From assembly GCA_022496805.1 (NCBI GenBank), contig CM040094.1, positions 15,771,501 to 15,835,500 on the forward strand: DNA of 64,000 bases, given 5' to 3'. Origin of the DNA: Pohlia nutans. Lineage: Eukaryota > Streptophyta > Bryopsida > Bryales > Mniaceae. The translations under genes were made by a program, and so were the position numbers. This document shows positions 28,290-38,292 of the stretch, in pieces (position 1 is the first letter of the stretch; the number at the start of each line of letters is the position of its first letter). Below the pieces are notes generated by a model. It did not search any database. It saw only the letters and a program-made list of their open reading frames with translations, and had not been told where the DNA came from.

Positions 28290-28500
28290 TAGTTATGCAA
28301 TGACTTGCTCTGAGCATGCGCGGTTCAAGACTGTTACTGCTGTGGACGTGGTGCACGTTCTGATGCGACACTGTACGGGTTTGGAGGCTAGGGTTCGAGT
28401 TTCTTGCGTTACTTTAAATGGTGTTATTTAAAATAACCTTTTCAGGAGTTCTGTATCAATTTCCGTGGTTGTTTGGTCTGTCTCTATTTTGTATACGCTT
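28290..28500 (+). pseudogene. tandem copy of the H4 3' end (copy 2)
   Basis: TGAGCATGCGCGGTTCAAGAC (28311) corresponds to 27861 of H4. It encodes SEHARFKTVTAVDVVHVLMR, then deletes several codons, and continues TGTACGGGTTTGGAGGCTAGG as in the H4 stop region. The 3' UTR similarity goes on (ATGGTGTTATTTAA, GGTCTGTCTCTATT). The N-terminal two thirds of H4 are absent. Confidence 0.8.
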
Positions 28501-28599
28501 GAGGGATATGTACGTAGGATTTAGTGAAGAGTTCTAGTCGGTGTTGCTCTACTCTGAAAGCTAACGTCCATCGAGGTTTTATGGCCGCTCCTTGAGTCT

Positions 28600-28690
28600 T
28601 TGAATAGGGGCGGAATGCCTCCGAGCATTCGGGGTGCAAGACTGATACTGCCACGGGCTCCAGAGCTGCATGTTCATGTGTGACAGGGTC
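28600..28690 (+). pseudogene. third, strongly decayed copy of the H4 3' end
   Basis: CGAGCATTCGGGGTGCAAGA followed by CTGATACTGCCACGG at 28622-28656 matches GAGCACGCCCGGCGCAAGA and CTGTCACTGCCATGG of H4 at 27862. It is preceded by sequence parallel to the end of copy 2's upstream unit (GAAAGCTAACGTCCATCGAGG versus GAGAGCTAATGGTCATTGAGG). Confidence 0.6.
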
Positions 28691-29678
28691 CATATGTAGA
28701 AGTGAGTTTATAGAGAGCCAGGGCATGGTGTGTGCTCACTGATGTGAGGTTCTAAGTTCATTTGTGGGCTCTGTAATTTCGTTACATAACAATTGCTGAA
28801 TTCGGTGTACCAACGGCATAAACCAGGAATGATGGAAACAACTTGCCCTGTGCGGCTTGGCTTTCAGTAACAAGTATTGACTGCTCTATTGGTGCATGGG
28901 TAACTGTGAAATAGTTTTGCAACTCATTTGCACAATGTGTCATTTACATGTCATTGAACAGTGTACATGATGTTTTGATGTACATGAAAATGCTTATAGT
29001 CAATTTACTGTGAGCATTGGACACATGGCCAAACTGGATGAAAAATATTGCGTGTCCTTCCAAATGTCCTTAGTGTGAAATTCAGAAACTATCATAGAAA
29101 TAAAATATAAGTCGGCTCCTTTTCTTAACACATTTTTTCCTCATTCCATGGACCTTGCAATGTATGGTATGCAAAAACTGCCCTGCCGGTATAAACACTC
29201 TTTCAGAGAGGAGAGGAAGGTTCCTGAAGAATGCTTGAAGCAATCTTAGAAATGTGGTGCCAGTTATTTTCCTATACAGTATGACAGTGGATCATTTCTT
29301 GTTAGCTCGATGTAAGTTACTTGCAATGAGTTTGGGCGTCGGGTACTTGAACTCGTTCTGGTCATCTCCAGGGCAGTCAAACATTTGCCGAAGGAGCTCG
29401 AATGGCTTTTCCTGGTGACCAGCCATAGTTTCGAGATTCGATTCCTCTCCAATCGGCACAAACATATCCCTCACGTCGTCAAAGTCTTGGAACTCCTTAT
29501 CAGCAAGAACTCTGTGAGCCTTACCCTTAATGAAATCCCCTACGAATACAGATCTCTTCACCTCGTCGAACACTTCATCTCTAGGAACGTAAATGCTCGC
29601 CAGAGGGCCGCCGGTGATTCGGGTCTCTGTTTTCCCATCTGCTCACAAACAGAGAGAATTCAGATGCAGCTAAAACCG

Positions 29679-29994
29679 TGAAGAATATTGAATTCAGGAG
29701 CCTAAGACAGACAAAAAAACATTTCTAGTTCTACTGTATATATACACTCTACTGGCTGGCTTACCTCGAGGGGTAATCAGTCTGTTCTCAACTAACTACA
29801 CTAATTGCTAACCAGGTTGCATTAGTGTAATAGGGTACGCCGTAGATCATTGAGCCAACATGCTTCCTCTGATTTCCTTCTGGTATGTCGATACGTATCC
29901 TCCCCTGCATGGGGATCTGCTGTGGCTTGTCAGGCCATTGCTGCCTCGACTACAGTGCCATGGGGACAGTGTGGGAACTGCTCTCGTTTCAACA
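29679..29994 (-). repeat. 3' LTR of the Copia element
   Basis: Plus-strand ends TGAAGAATATTG and CTCTCGTTTCAACA. Nearly identical in order to 35228-35545, with roughly 15 visible differences and a 3-bp indel in a CTG run. Confidence 0.88.
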
Positions 29995-30006
29995 CCCTCC
30001 CTCGCT
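29995..30006 (-). other. polypurine tract
   Basis: On the element strand GAAGCGAGGGAGGG directly precedes the 3' LTR, as expected for plus-strand priming. Confidence 0.7.
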
Positions 30007-30046
30007 TCAGAAATACTATCTTCTGAGCGTTCCTTGAAACTTCGAA

Positions 30047-30663
30047 ATGGTTGTCCCTGGTCGTCGTTCTGTGAGGGACCTCTGCGGCTTTGTTTCACAA
30101 GATTTGTTGTTATGGCAGGGTTTCCTCCTGTTCTTGTGGCTATCTGTGTTGCTGGTTCACAGGCTGTCGGGTGCGTCGTTGGAGTTCCTTGAGGAGTGGT
30201 TCTTGTCCTCTTTTCTAGAAAATGAACCAATTCCTGCAGGGCGCTCTGCAAGTGACGATGGGTATTTTGGAGATTCGGTGGACAGTCGTGGGTCTTCAGC
30301 TTCAGTCCCGGTTGATCATGTTGGTGATCTCATCCCTCCCTTGCCTGATACGCTAGTACAAAACCACGTATGGCCGTTACTAGCGGACTGTCCTTCGGTG
30401 ACTCTCTTGGTGTTCCTCCGAAGTGTGAATTCTTCTTGGCGTCGTTTCCTGGAAACAAGTGTGGAGTGGAATGCACTGCGCTTTTTGCATTTGGACACTC
30501 CTCGTTTCCTCCAATGTGCTACTACAGATGGACTACCTACTGTTACAGTGGCGAACGGTTGCTAAGAGAGCTAGCTAACTATAGAGTTTTGCTGAGAGAG
30601 GATATGGAAGAAATAGAAAATAGGGTGAGATACTTAGATATGAGAGAGAAAAGACTACCTATG
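30047..30663 (+). pseudogene. antisense F-box-like ORF carried by the Copia element
   Basis: On the strand opposite to the Copia genes, between RNase H and the 3' polypurine tract, an open frame (30047-30565) contains LIPPLPDTLVQNHVWPLL, VTLLVFLRSVNSSWRRFL and VEWNALRFLHLDTPRFLQ. This resembles an F-box helix pattern (LP..L...VWPLL...LR.V...W) seen in some plant proteins. After a frame change near 30568 the coding look continues with LLRELANYRVLLREDMEEIE and VRYLDMREKRLPM* to 30663. It may be a captured host fragment or an extra antisense ORF of this Copia lineage. The F-box reading comes from memory of the pattern, not an alignment. Confidence 0.55.
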
Positions 30664-30669
30664 TAGTTA

Positions 30670-31609
30670 CTAGTGGGTGTCCTCCAGATGTAGAGGATTG
30701 TCCTGAGTATTATGAGTTGTAACTGAGGGATCATCTAATTTAACTAGTCCTATTTTTTCTCTTAGTCTCTCAAAAACTATCCTACCCAAGGCATTTGTAA
30801 GAATGTCTGCTACTTGATCAACAGTAGACACAAATTCTAATTTAATTTCTCTTGATTCAATTTTTTCACGGATAAAGTGGTGTCTTACCTCTATATGTTT
30901 AGTCCTCCCATGAAAGATAGGGTTATGTGCCAAGTTGATGCTCCCTTGATTGTCACAAAAATGGGTGTTGATCCTTGGTTTTGTTGCGGACCCTTTGTCC
31001 TATGGGCACTGGATTAGTGGCTAAACGAACAGACACTTTATTCACGCCGGCTCATAATTGGAACCGGAGTTCTTATCTATCTATCTATTGTTGTGGACAA
31101 ATCTCGTTGGATAGCCTCCTGAGCCATATTGCCTCCTTTGCACTTTCTGTAATAGACATATATTCGGCCTCTGTGGATGAAAGTGCTACCGTGGGTTGTT
31201 TTTTGCTGTTCCACGTGATTGGACTGTTGCCTAGCATAAAAACATAACCTGTGGTAGACTTCCTATCTTGCGTGTCTCCTGTCCAGTCAGAATCAGTGAA
31301 GCCATGAATCCTATTTTCCTGCCCTCGTTGATACTGAAGAGCAAGATCAATAGTTCCCTTGAGATAGCGATACAAGTGTTTCACTGCTTGGGTATGAACT
31401 TCCAGTAGCTGCGTCATAAAGCGACTGACTATTCCGACCGCGTAGGAAATATCAAGGCGTGTATGGGTCAAGAAGATGAGCTTCCCGACCATCCGCTGAT
31501 AGAGACTCTGATCTGTGGGTGGGGAGTCCATAACGAGTTGGAGCTTCTGTTTCTCGAGCATAGGGGTTGGTACAGGCGTGCGGTCAGCCAACCCAAATTC
31601 CTCAAGCAT
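30670..31609 (-). pseudogene. Copia RNase H, split by a short insertion
   Basis: 31609-31085 carries the RT thumb/RNase H start (GLADRTPVPTPM, YLKGTIDLALQY, GFTDSDWTGDTQDRKSTTGY, LSSTEAEYMSITE). After about 105 bp of unrelated sequence, 30970-30670 continues HFCDNQGSINLAHNPIFHGR, TKHIEVRHHFIREK and VDQVADILTNAL. The break coincides with the TCTA-tailed element, flanked by CCACAACAA and CCGCAACAA. Confidence 0.85.
30987..31090 (+). mobile_element. short retroposon-like element with TCTA tail, copy c (inside Copia RNase H)
   Basis: From GGACCCTTTGTCCTATGGGC to GGAACCGGAGTTC with a TATCTATCTATCTA tail. Near-repeated flanks (TTGTTGCGG on the left, TTGTTGTGG on the right) fit a 9-bp target duplication with one change. 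This dates the insertion after the Copia element. Confidence 0.75.
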
Positions 31610-31624
31610 GTCCCTAATATACTG

Positions 31625-32317
31625 TTACTGGTTGAGATAGATGCCGGTGGGGCGAAAGACAAACTCGATCCCTAGTGAGTAACTTAAAAGTTCCAGGTCT
31701 GCCATGTCGAAGGCCGATTGCATGGCTGTGCAGAGCTGACTGATCCGGGCAGGGTCATTCTCTGTAATATAGACATCGCCGACATATAATAACAGAAGGG
31801 TAATCTTGTCATGGTCGGCGAAGTAATATAGATTATAATCGGCAGCAGACTTGTGCAGGCCTTGACTGAGGAGAAACTGATTGAACTTGGTGTACCAAGC
31901 GTGAGGGGTCTGCTTTAATCCATAAAAGGCCTTCTTGAATTTGCAAGCGTAGTTTCCATGAGGTAGTAAGTCAAAACCTGGTAGGGCGGTTATAAAAATA
32001 TCTTCTTGAATATCACCATGGAGAAACGCGGTTTTTACGTCCGTGCGAAAGATGGGCCATCCATGATGCCTGGCGAGCGCAACGATGCCACGCAGAGTGT
32101 TCCATTTAACAACGGGGGCGAACGTTTCTGTATAGTCCTGTCCTGCCTTTTGTTGAAAACCCCGAGCAACTAATCGGGCTTTTAGTTTGGCGATCGTGCC
32201 ATCCGCCTGAGTTTTTACTCTAAATACCCACTTGGTGGAAATTGGTTTTCTACCCTGGGGAAGTGGGGCAATGTCCCATGTGTCGTTTTGATAAATGGAC
32301 TGAATCTCACTGTTCAT
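31625..32317 (-). pseudogene. Copia reverse transcriptase domain
   Basis: An uninterrupted 230-codon frame with the classical Copia RT text: NDTWDIAPLPQGRKPISTKW, KARLVARGFQQKAGQDYTET, FAPVV, TDVKTAFLHGD, KKAFYGLKQTPHAW and the active-site box LLLYVGDVYI. The usual YVDD has become YVGD, which removes one catalytic Asp. The frame ends at a stop in GIYLNQ*, with RNase H in another frame. Confidence 0.88.
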
Positions 32318-33029
32318 GGCGGCAAACCAACCTGGATGGGCGAGGGTTGCTTCAGTAGTACTGGGTAATGAAACAAGGGCATAGAGATCGGCTATGTTAA
32401 GGAAAAAATCTTGATACTTGGGTGGGGGTTTTCTGAGACGGTCACTACGGATTAAAGTAGGCTCAGTTGAGGAGGATTGATCTGATGGTCTAGGAGGGAC
32501 TACGGGAATGGAGCTAGAACGGGGTTCGCGCCTTTGATAAGTGAACAGAGGTCTTTGAGTATAGTGAGATGTATCAAGGGCTATCGGAAGACTAACGGAG
32601 AAATCAGCTACGGGAATCTGGTCGGGACCAGGCAGGCCGAGGTTTGGGTCAGAGGTTACGGAATCATCTGAGGCGGTGGTAGGAAAGATACTTGGACATG
32701 TGGAATGAAAATCAATAGCGGAAGGAGAATTGGGGAAATCGACAGAGGGAACAACATGGAGTGAGGCTGGATTGTGAGGTTCTAAAGAAGGTTCCTCAAG
32801 GGGAGAAAAAATATCATGAAGAGAATTCTGAGTGTCTAAGGATGACTGAGAGCTAGACGTGGGTCGAGTGGACTGAAATGGGAAACAATTTTTGTCAAAA
32901 CGGACATCTTTTAAAATGAGAATCTGTCTAGAAGGAGGATGGCAGTTACGGAAACGAGTAGAGGTGAAATCATAGCCAAGAAAGATGCATTCTAATGCGC
33001 GGGGATCCCATTTCTTCCTAGATGAGGTT

Positions 33030-34134
33030 GTATCAAGAACAAAGGATCGACAACTAAAAACACAAAGGTGACTGTGTGAGGGTAAAGTACCGTATTAAAT
33101 CTCATAGGGTGTGGTTCCTGCGTTGGCCCGACTGGGAAGTCGATTCGACATGTAGTTGGCTGTAGAGATGACTTCGGTTCAAAGGTGACCGGGGGTATTG
33201 CTTTCGAAAGTCATACACCTGGCTTTATCAAGGAGACTCCGGTTTTTCCTTTTGGCAACTCCGTTCTGATGCGGTGTTCTAGCTTGAGAGAATTGTCGAA
33301 CTATGCCAGCGTCGTCACAAATTTTTTGGAATGCCTTGGAGACATACTCCCCTCCACGATCGGATCTTATGTTCTTGATTTGGAACTTAGTGTGAAGCTC
33401 GATCATGGTCTTGAAGTTTCTGAAGTGTGATAGTGTCCCATCCTTGGTTTTTAAGAAAAAAAAACCCAAGTAAAACGACTATGATCATCAGCGATGGTAA
33501 AAAAATACCTCGATCCAGATGTTGACTTGATGGGCATTGGGCCGCAGATATCTGTATGGAGCAGCTCCAGGGGCACGGTGGTGCGAGTTGACGGTGCGTT
33601 GGGAAGGCTGGAGCGTCGCTCGCCTGAGGATTTGCCCTTTCTGCATTGCTTCCCAAGGCAGCATGTATGGCAGAGGGCCGGTGCTTGGAATGAAAGGCCC
33701 GTGGGCAGACAGCTTGCCTTGCATTTCTAGATGAAAAAGGTGATGACCTGCCAGCTCGCATGGCCTAGCCGTCTGTGCAAGAGATGAAAACGCTCATCTT
33801 GTACCTCCAAGCTATTTGCTAATTCGAGCCTTGGTGGCCGAAATTTGTAAAGGCCGTTTTTTCTGTCCCTAACACCTGTGGTGACTATATAATGAGGTTG
33901 TGGTGTAGGAAATTTTTTAAGCACCAAAACTTTCCCTGAATCGAACAAAAGCTTGAGTTTGGTTTTTCTATCTGTCATGGAACCAACGGATAGAAGGTTC
34001 TTTGTGATGCCAGGAACATAGAGAACATTGTCAAATTTTATTTCACCAAGACAAGTGGGAATTTCAACCACTCCTTTGCCAGCTACATTCAGCTTCTTAC
34101 CCCCTGCTGTGCTAATCTTAGAACTTCCTCCCAT
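33030..34134 (-). pseudogene. Copia integrase remnant
   Basis: Pre-integrase text (FDNVLYVPGITKNLLSVGSM, RRLGHAS) at 34134-33727 is followed in other frames by LLHTDICGPM and YFFTIADDHSRFTWVFFLK near 33540-33450, then IRSDRGGEYVS and TPHQNGVAKRKNRSLLDKAR at 33469-33179. Frames switch near 33727 and 33480. The C-terminal KKWDPRALECIFLGYDF lies near 33015-32965. The zinc-binding and DDE regions are recognisable but the ORF is broken. Confidence 0.8.
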
Positions 34135-34137
34135 GTC

Positions 34138-35160
34138 TTAATTCTTAAGGAGGTTTTTTGAGCTAGTAACGTGTTTACTGGTACCACTATTGATATACCA
34201 TTCATCGTCGTGGTCTAACAGATTGATTTCGCTGAGATTAGCAACAACATCACCTTCGGGGTCAGGATGCTCGTCTTCTCTTGATTCCTCGTCCTCAAAG
34301 TTGTCAACAATGTTGACGTCGACCCGCTGTTTCCGGCTTTCTTTTCTCTTCTTGATGTCGAGCGCTAACACCCTGCAATTACGGAGCCAATGGTCCCGCC
34401 CTCCGCAGTAATGGCACTCTCCATGCGGCTTTTTGCTCTTCTACCTTACGTTTGATTCGCCACTGGAAGGCTTACGTGTATTGAAGTGGGGTCGCCCTCC
34501 GCTTTTCATGAGTAGAATCTCTCCGTCACCACGTCGACTGGCGCGAATCTTTCTCCGGATTTCTTCATGTAGCAGGATACTTGTAAATTCGGCGAACGAG
34601 GGTAGCTCCGGCCGGTACATCAGGGTATTAACAAGCCCTTTGAAGCTCTCTGGTAGAGCCATTAAAGCATGCTCTACGATCTCTTCGTTGGTGAGGTTCT
34701 CTCCGATGCAAGCGAAGTCGTTAATGAGAGTCTTAAGTCCCTGCAAAAAAGGATCCGCCTTCTTTGAGCTTGATGTTAGTGAGTCTCCTTCTCAATAAAA
34801 GCTTCCTAGAGTTAGTATTGTTTGCGTAGAGGTTCCTGAGAACGTTCTAGCATTCAGCGGGGTCAATGATTTCTGCTATATATGGAATGACGTTGTTTCT
34901 AACAAAAAGGGCTATCATTGACAATGTTTTACTTTTCTAGACCTACAAAGCTGCTAACTCATTTGGATCAGTGGGTGCAATAGTGCCAGCTGGTGGATCA
35001 ATAAGTTTCCAAATGTCCTCTCTCTTCATCTTATTCCTAAGTTTGAAGCTCCAAACGCTATAGTTTGGACTTCCTTCAAGTTTCGAGGCCTCTCCTATGG
35101 CAAAACTCTCTAAGCGCCATTGTCCTCTACTGGTCTCATCAAACTGGTCTATAGCTCTAT
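34138..35160 (-). pseudogene. Copia gag and protease remnant
   Basis: Capsid (UBN2-type) text starts near 35110 with EGSPNYSVWSFKLRNKMKRE and DIWKLIDPPAG, continues after a frame change with LINDFACIGENLTNEEIVEH and LMALPESFKGL (34746-34441), and leads to a CCHC zinc knuckle CHYCGGRDHWLRNC near 34420-34380. The protease site reads WYINSGTSKHVTS at about 34190-34160, where active family members have D-S-G-A-S. The loss of the catalytic Asp implies a dead protease. Stops and frame changes separate the pieces. Confidence 0.8.
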
Positions 35161-35215
35161 CTTCTGGAGTGAGTCACTACTCTCACTAAGACAGACTTGC
35201 TACTCTCCTAAACTT

Positions 35216-35227
35216 GCTCTAATACCA
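35216..35227 (-). other. primer binding site (tRNA-iMet)
   Basis: On the element strand TGGTATTAGAGC directly follows the 5' LTR. This is the classical TGGTATCAGAGC primer site with one change. Confidence 0.85.
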
Positions 35228-35545
35228 TGAAGAATATCAAATTCAGGAGCCTAAGTCAGACAAAAAATATTTCTAGTTCTACTGTATATATACACTCTAC
35301 TGGCTGGCTTACCTTGAGGGGTAATCAATCTGTTCTCAACTAACTACACTAATTGCTAACCAGGTTGCATTAGTGTAATAGGATACGCCGTAGATCCTTG
35401 AGCCAACATGCTTCCTCTGATTTCCTTTTGGTATGTCGATACATATCCTCCCCTGCATGGGGATCTGCTGCTGTGGCTTGTCAGGCCACTGCTGCCTCGA
35501 CTGCAGTGCCATAGGAACAGTGTGGGAACTGCTCTCGTTTCAACA
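35228..35545 (-). repeat. 5' LTR of the Copia element
   Basis: Partner of 29679-29994. TATATATACACTC near 35284 could serve as its TATA region on either strand. Confidence 0.88.
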
Positions 35546-35898
35546 AACTGTGGGCTCATAATGCAGGTCCAGCAGAAGACGAAGAAGACGAAGAAGCTGC
35601 TGCTGGTTCATTGAACTGTTTCTCACCATTGTGCAAACTAAGATACTACATCAATTGATTTAAACCATGTATGGAATGGTCTAATATGGGTACCACTTTT
35701 ACGCGTCTTACATAGTATGACTTATGTCTAACTCATTTTATATGTGCTAGAAATTTTATCTTTTAACACCATGTATATAGTTGCAGCCATGGTGCCTAAC
35801 ACCCTCTATCTTTGAAAATTTTCAATGTTTTTTCTTGCCTTAAAGATAATGCTCAAAAATCACACTATTTTTGGATCATGTCACTAGAGTGGTACTAC
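35546..35898 (-). other. remaining part of the LOX intron
   Basis: Sequence between the Copia 5' LTR and the LOX exon ending at 35899. It contains a GAAGACGAAGAAG-type triplet repeat (35575-35600). With the 40 bp on the other side (29639-29678) it implies an original intron of about 390 bp. Confidence 0.6.
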
Positions 35899-37830
35899 CT
35901 TTGTTCAGCTTTCTGCCAGTGCGGCATCGACGCGGGTATGGATACTCTGACGATCCTCCAAGAGTAACTCTGGGGTTGTCCCGGGTCCCCAAATCGTTGT
36001 ACACATCGTAATCATAGATTCGTTCGCCTTCTTTTCTCTCCCCTGTTCCATCTCCTCGAAGCTCCTTCAGCTCGCTTTCCCTCAGTTGTACCAAACCGGC
36101 AGGTGTATACTCCTGCACATGGAGTATACAAATATTAATTGCAGCATAAGAGATCGATATATTCGAATATGGCATGCCAGGGATCACGGATTTTCATTGA
36201 TCAATACATACCTGGTTGACAAAGAACACTCTTCCAATTGGATGCTTACAGTTCATTTTTGCTGCGTAAATCCACGAATTGCACGCGAATGTAACGACAC
36301 TCTTGTCCGGCATAATGGCATGCGCTTCGGTGAGCTTGAACTCGGTCGTGATGGTGATCTTGCTGAACACCAGCACGAGGTTCTTATCATGTCCATTGTT
36401 GACAATGATCGCCCCCGGGACGCCAAAGTTTTGGGGCATGTAGAAGTCGAGGTTGTACTCAAACTTCGTCGGCACCAAAACGTCTCTGGGTTTGCCCCAG
36501 TGCAGCTCCACTGCACCGTCACCGTCCCACTCAATTTTCCCGACTTCGTCACTACCAAAAATGAAAGTAACATACAAAAGTCGGCAGATCATAATCAGCG
36601 AACCTGCTCCGATCGGTAGCATGTTTCGAACAGAACACCAAAATTCAACGACACAGAGCTCTAAAACCTAGGACTGGTACATCTAAAAACTAGGACAGGT
36701 ATATGGATCTGATGTTCCAGAAAGTGCCAATCTCTTGAAATTTAGTCATTCCGAAGATAACAGAATTCCACCTTGTATATATTAGAGTTAACCGAAAAGT
36801 CAGCTCAAAGAGGAAAGTTTTAGCAAACTTCTCTTGAACTCCTCTTGAACTCATATTGAAATATAAATAGACCAAAAACTAGTTCATGATGAGTTGGGAG
36901 ACAATCTAAAGCAAGCCACTGTCATTATTCTCTACACCTCGCAATGACTCCCACACCTTCTACCAAAGCTAGGACAGTTGGTATATCGAAATACTATGGA
37001 TCTGAATATCTGATGTTCCAGAAAGTGTGAAATTTCGCCATTTAAATAACCAATATGATGATAAAACGGAAATTCTCCAGGTGTATATCTAGACACAATA
37101 ATCATAGTTAGGGAGAGGCAAATATTACCAGGATCAACGTCGTTGCTGACGAGCTGAAAAGTGACGTGATTGTTGATGACCTCCTGGCCGAGCTCAACGA
37201 GGTCGGAAATGGGGTTGGCGCCGTCCACATTGGCCCTGATGATGGAGACTTGCGCTTTGAGGAGCACCAGGTGGGGGTCTTTGGAAGGGTCGTGGGCCGT
37301 GGCGCCTCCGAAGAGGAAGAAGCTGTGGCCGGAGGGAGTGGCATCACTGCTGATTTGTAGGGAATTGCCTGCATTATCTCCTCTCCTTGTGTAATCTTGT
37401 TTACACATTGAAGATTGCAATTAGCCTCCAATGATGTAGACATAGGCTTAGCATGACTTGAGTTAAAGTCTTTAAGCTTCTGCTCAATCTGCTCAATATA
37501 CTTTAATTGGCTTATACAAAGAGTGCGTTTTTATCTGTCTTTAGTAACTTGAAGGTTTAAACCAGAGTAAAGATCTCCTTCATTAAATTAAGAAAGACAA
37601 TGTGCACAAAAAGGTAAACAATGTTTATTATGTGACTTTCCACCCAACCGTAGAAGTGAGATCTTGTTCAATAAACAATTGTATCTCCTTCACCCACCAA
37701 GCCACACTTATAGTCCTAGTACCGTCTGTCTACATACTTAGAATATGTACAGACTAACTAGACTATTACTTTGGTGTTCTAACTAACTTGGAGTCATAGA
37801 CCCTCCAGCTTCTCCGGCCTCTAAGGGTGG

Positions 37831-38061
37831 TTGGTCACCACCGCGTTCGTGGGAGTCGCCGACTTCACTGCCAGAGCGACCTTCTCCGTGGCAATCTCGG
37901 GAACCGGGTCGGGCTTGGGCTTGGACGTCGTCTTCTCTCCGCTCTTGAACAGCCGCTCGAAAATCACCCGAGATGACTTTAGAAAGAGCGACCAGTCCAC
38001 CTTGCGGAAGCTTACCATCTCGACCAGACTTATAAGTCTCTGCGCATTCAACACAAACTGA
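37831..38061 (-). other. possible upstream LOX exon (transit-peptide-like)
   Basis: An open frame begins MLNAQRLISL and contains SLFLKSSRVIFERLFKSG and EKVALAVKSATPTNAVVT. It is basic/Ser-rich like a plastid transit peptide and sits about 430 bp upstream of the PLAT exon. I could not find a donor that joins it in phase to 37373, so it is listed separately. Its 5' side abuts the CACTA MITE at 38097. Confidence 0.35.
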
Positions 38062-38096
38062 CTGAATCAAACCATCATATATTTCCAATACCAAAT

Positions 38097-38289
38097 CACT
38101 AGAAGGAGATGTGTCATTTTTCACTTCCTATAAATGAAAAAGAAATGAAACAGCGCCAGGCACATAGGCTGTATTAGTGCTGATGAGTAGTTTTGGTCAC
38201 AAGAAGACATAAACATAAGTATAATATTCCGCCACTATTCATTGTTCTCACGAAATGAGGAATGAAAAACGATAGGTCTTCTACTAGTG
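38097..38289. mobile_element. CACTA-type MITE, family F, copy 1
   Basis: 193 bp, from CACTAGAAGG to CTACTAGTG, flanked by AAT on both sides (38094-38096 and 38290-38292). Strongly similar to 56939-57121 throughout (AATGAAAAAGAAATGAAAC, GATGAGTAGTTTTGGTCAC). Confidence 0.85.
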
Positions 38290-38292
38290 AAT

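Larger units (their letters stand above)
29679..35545 (-). mobile_element. complete but decayed Ty1/Copia LTR retrotransposon
   Basis: 5.87 kb, transcribed leftward. LTRs of 316 and 318 bp (29679-29994 and 35228-35545) start TGTTGAAACGAG and end ATTCTTCA on the element strand. Flanks AACCG (29674) and AACTG (35546) fit a 5-bp target duplication with one change. The order is gag, protease, integrase, reverse transcriptase, RNase H, which is Copia order. Several frameshifts, an NSGT protease motif and a YVGD reverse transcriptase motif show that it is inactive. It sits inside the lipoxygenase intron, 41 bp from the acceptor. A short TCTA-tailed element is inserted in RNase H, and an antisense F-box-like ORF lies between RNase H and the 3' LTR. 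Confidence 0.9.
29321..37408 (-). pseudogene. LOX: lipoxygenase, N-terminal exons only, intron split by a Copia element
   Basis: Plant lipoxygenases oxygenate linoleic/linolenic acid. Minus-strand exons: 37408-37129 (PLAT start, HLVLLKAQVSI, VTFQLVSNDVDP), 36551-36212 (FYMPQNFGVPGAIIVNNGH, FACNSWIYAAK, VFFVNQ), 36112-35899 ([38 protein letters not shown]) and 29638-29321 (YVPRDEVFDEVKRSVF, FKYPTPKLIAS). The last two join in phase (AAAG|GT...CAG|AT GGG) across an intron of about 6.3 kb, of which 5.87 kb is the Copia element. The donor ending exon 37129 is phase 1 but the next acceptor (GGTAG at 36552) does not continue that frame, so a small exon or a frameshift is missing. No catalytic-domain exons (iron-binding His motifs) occur between 29320 and H4. 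The gene is therefore truncated and probably non-functional. Confidence 0.8.

Noticed and set aside
33494..33730. Plus-strand 78-codon ORF
   Set aside because: Antisense of the Copia integrase region.
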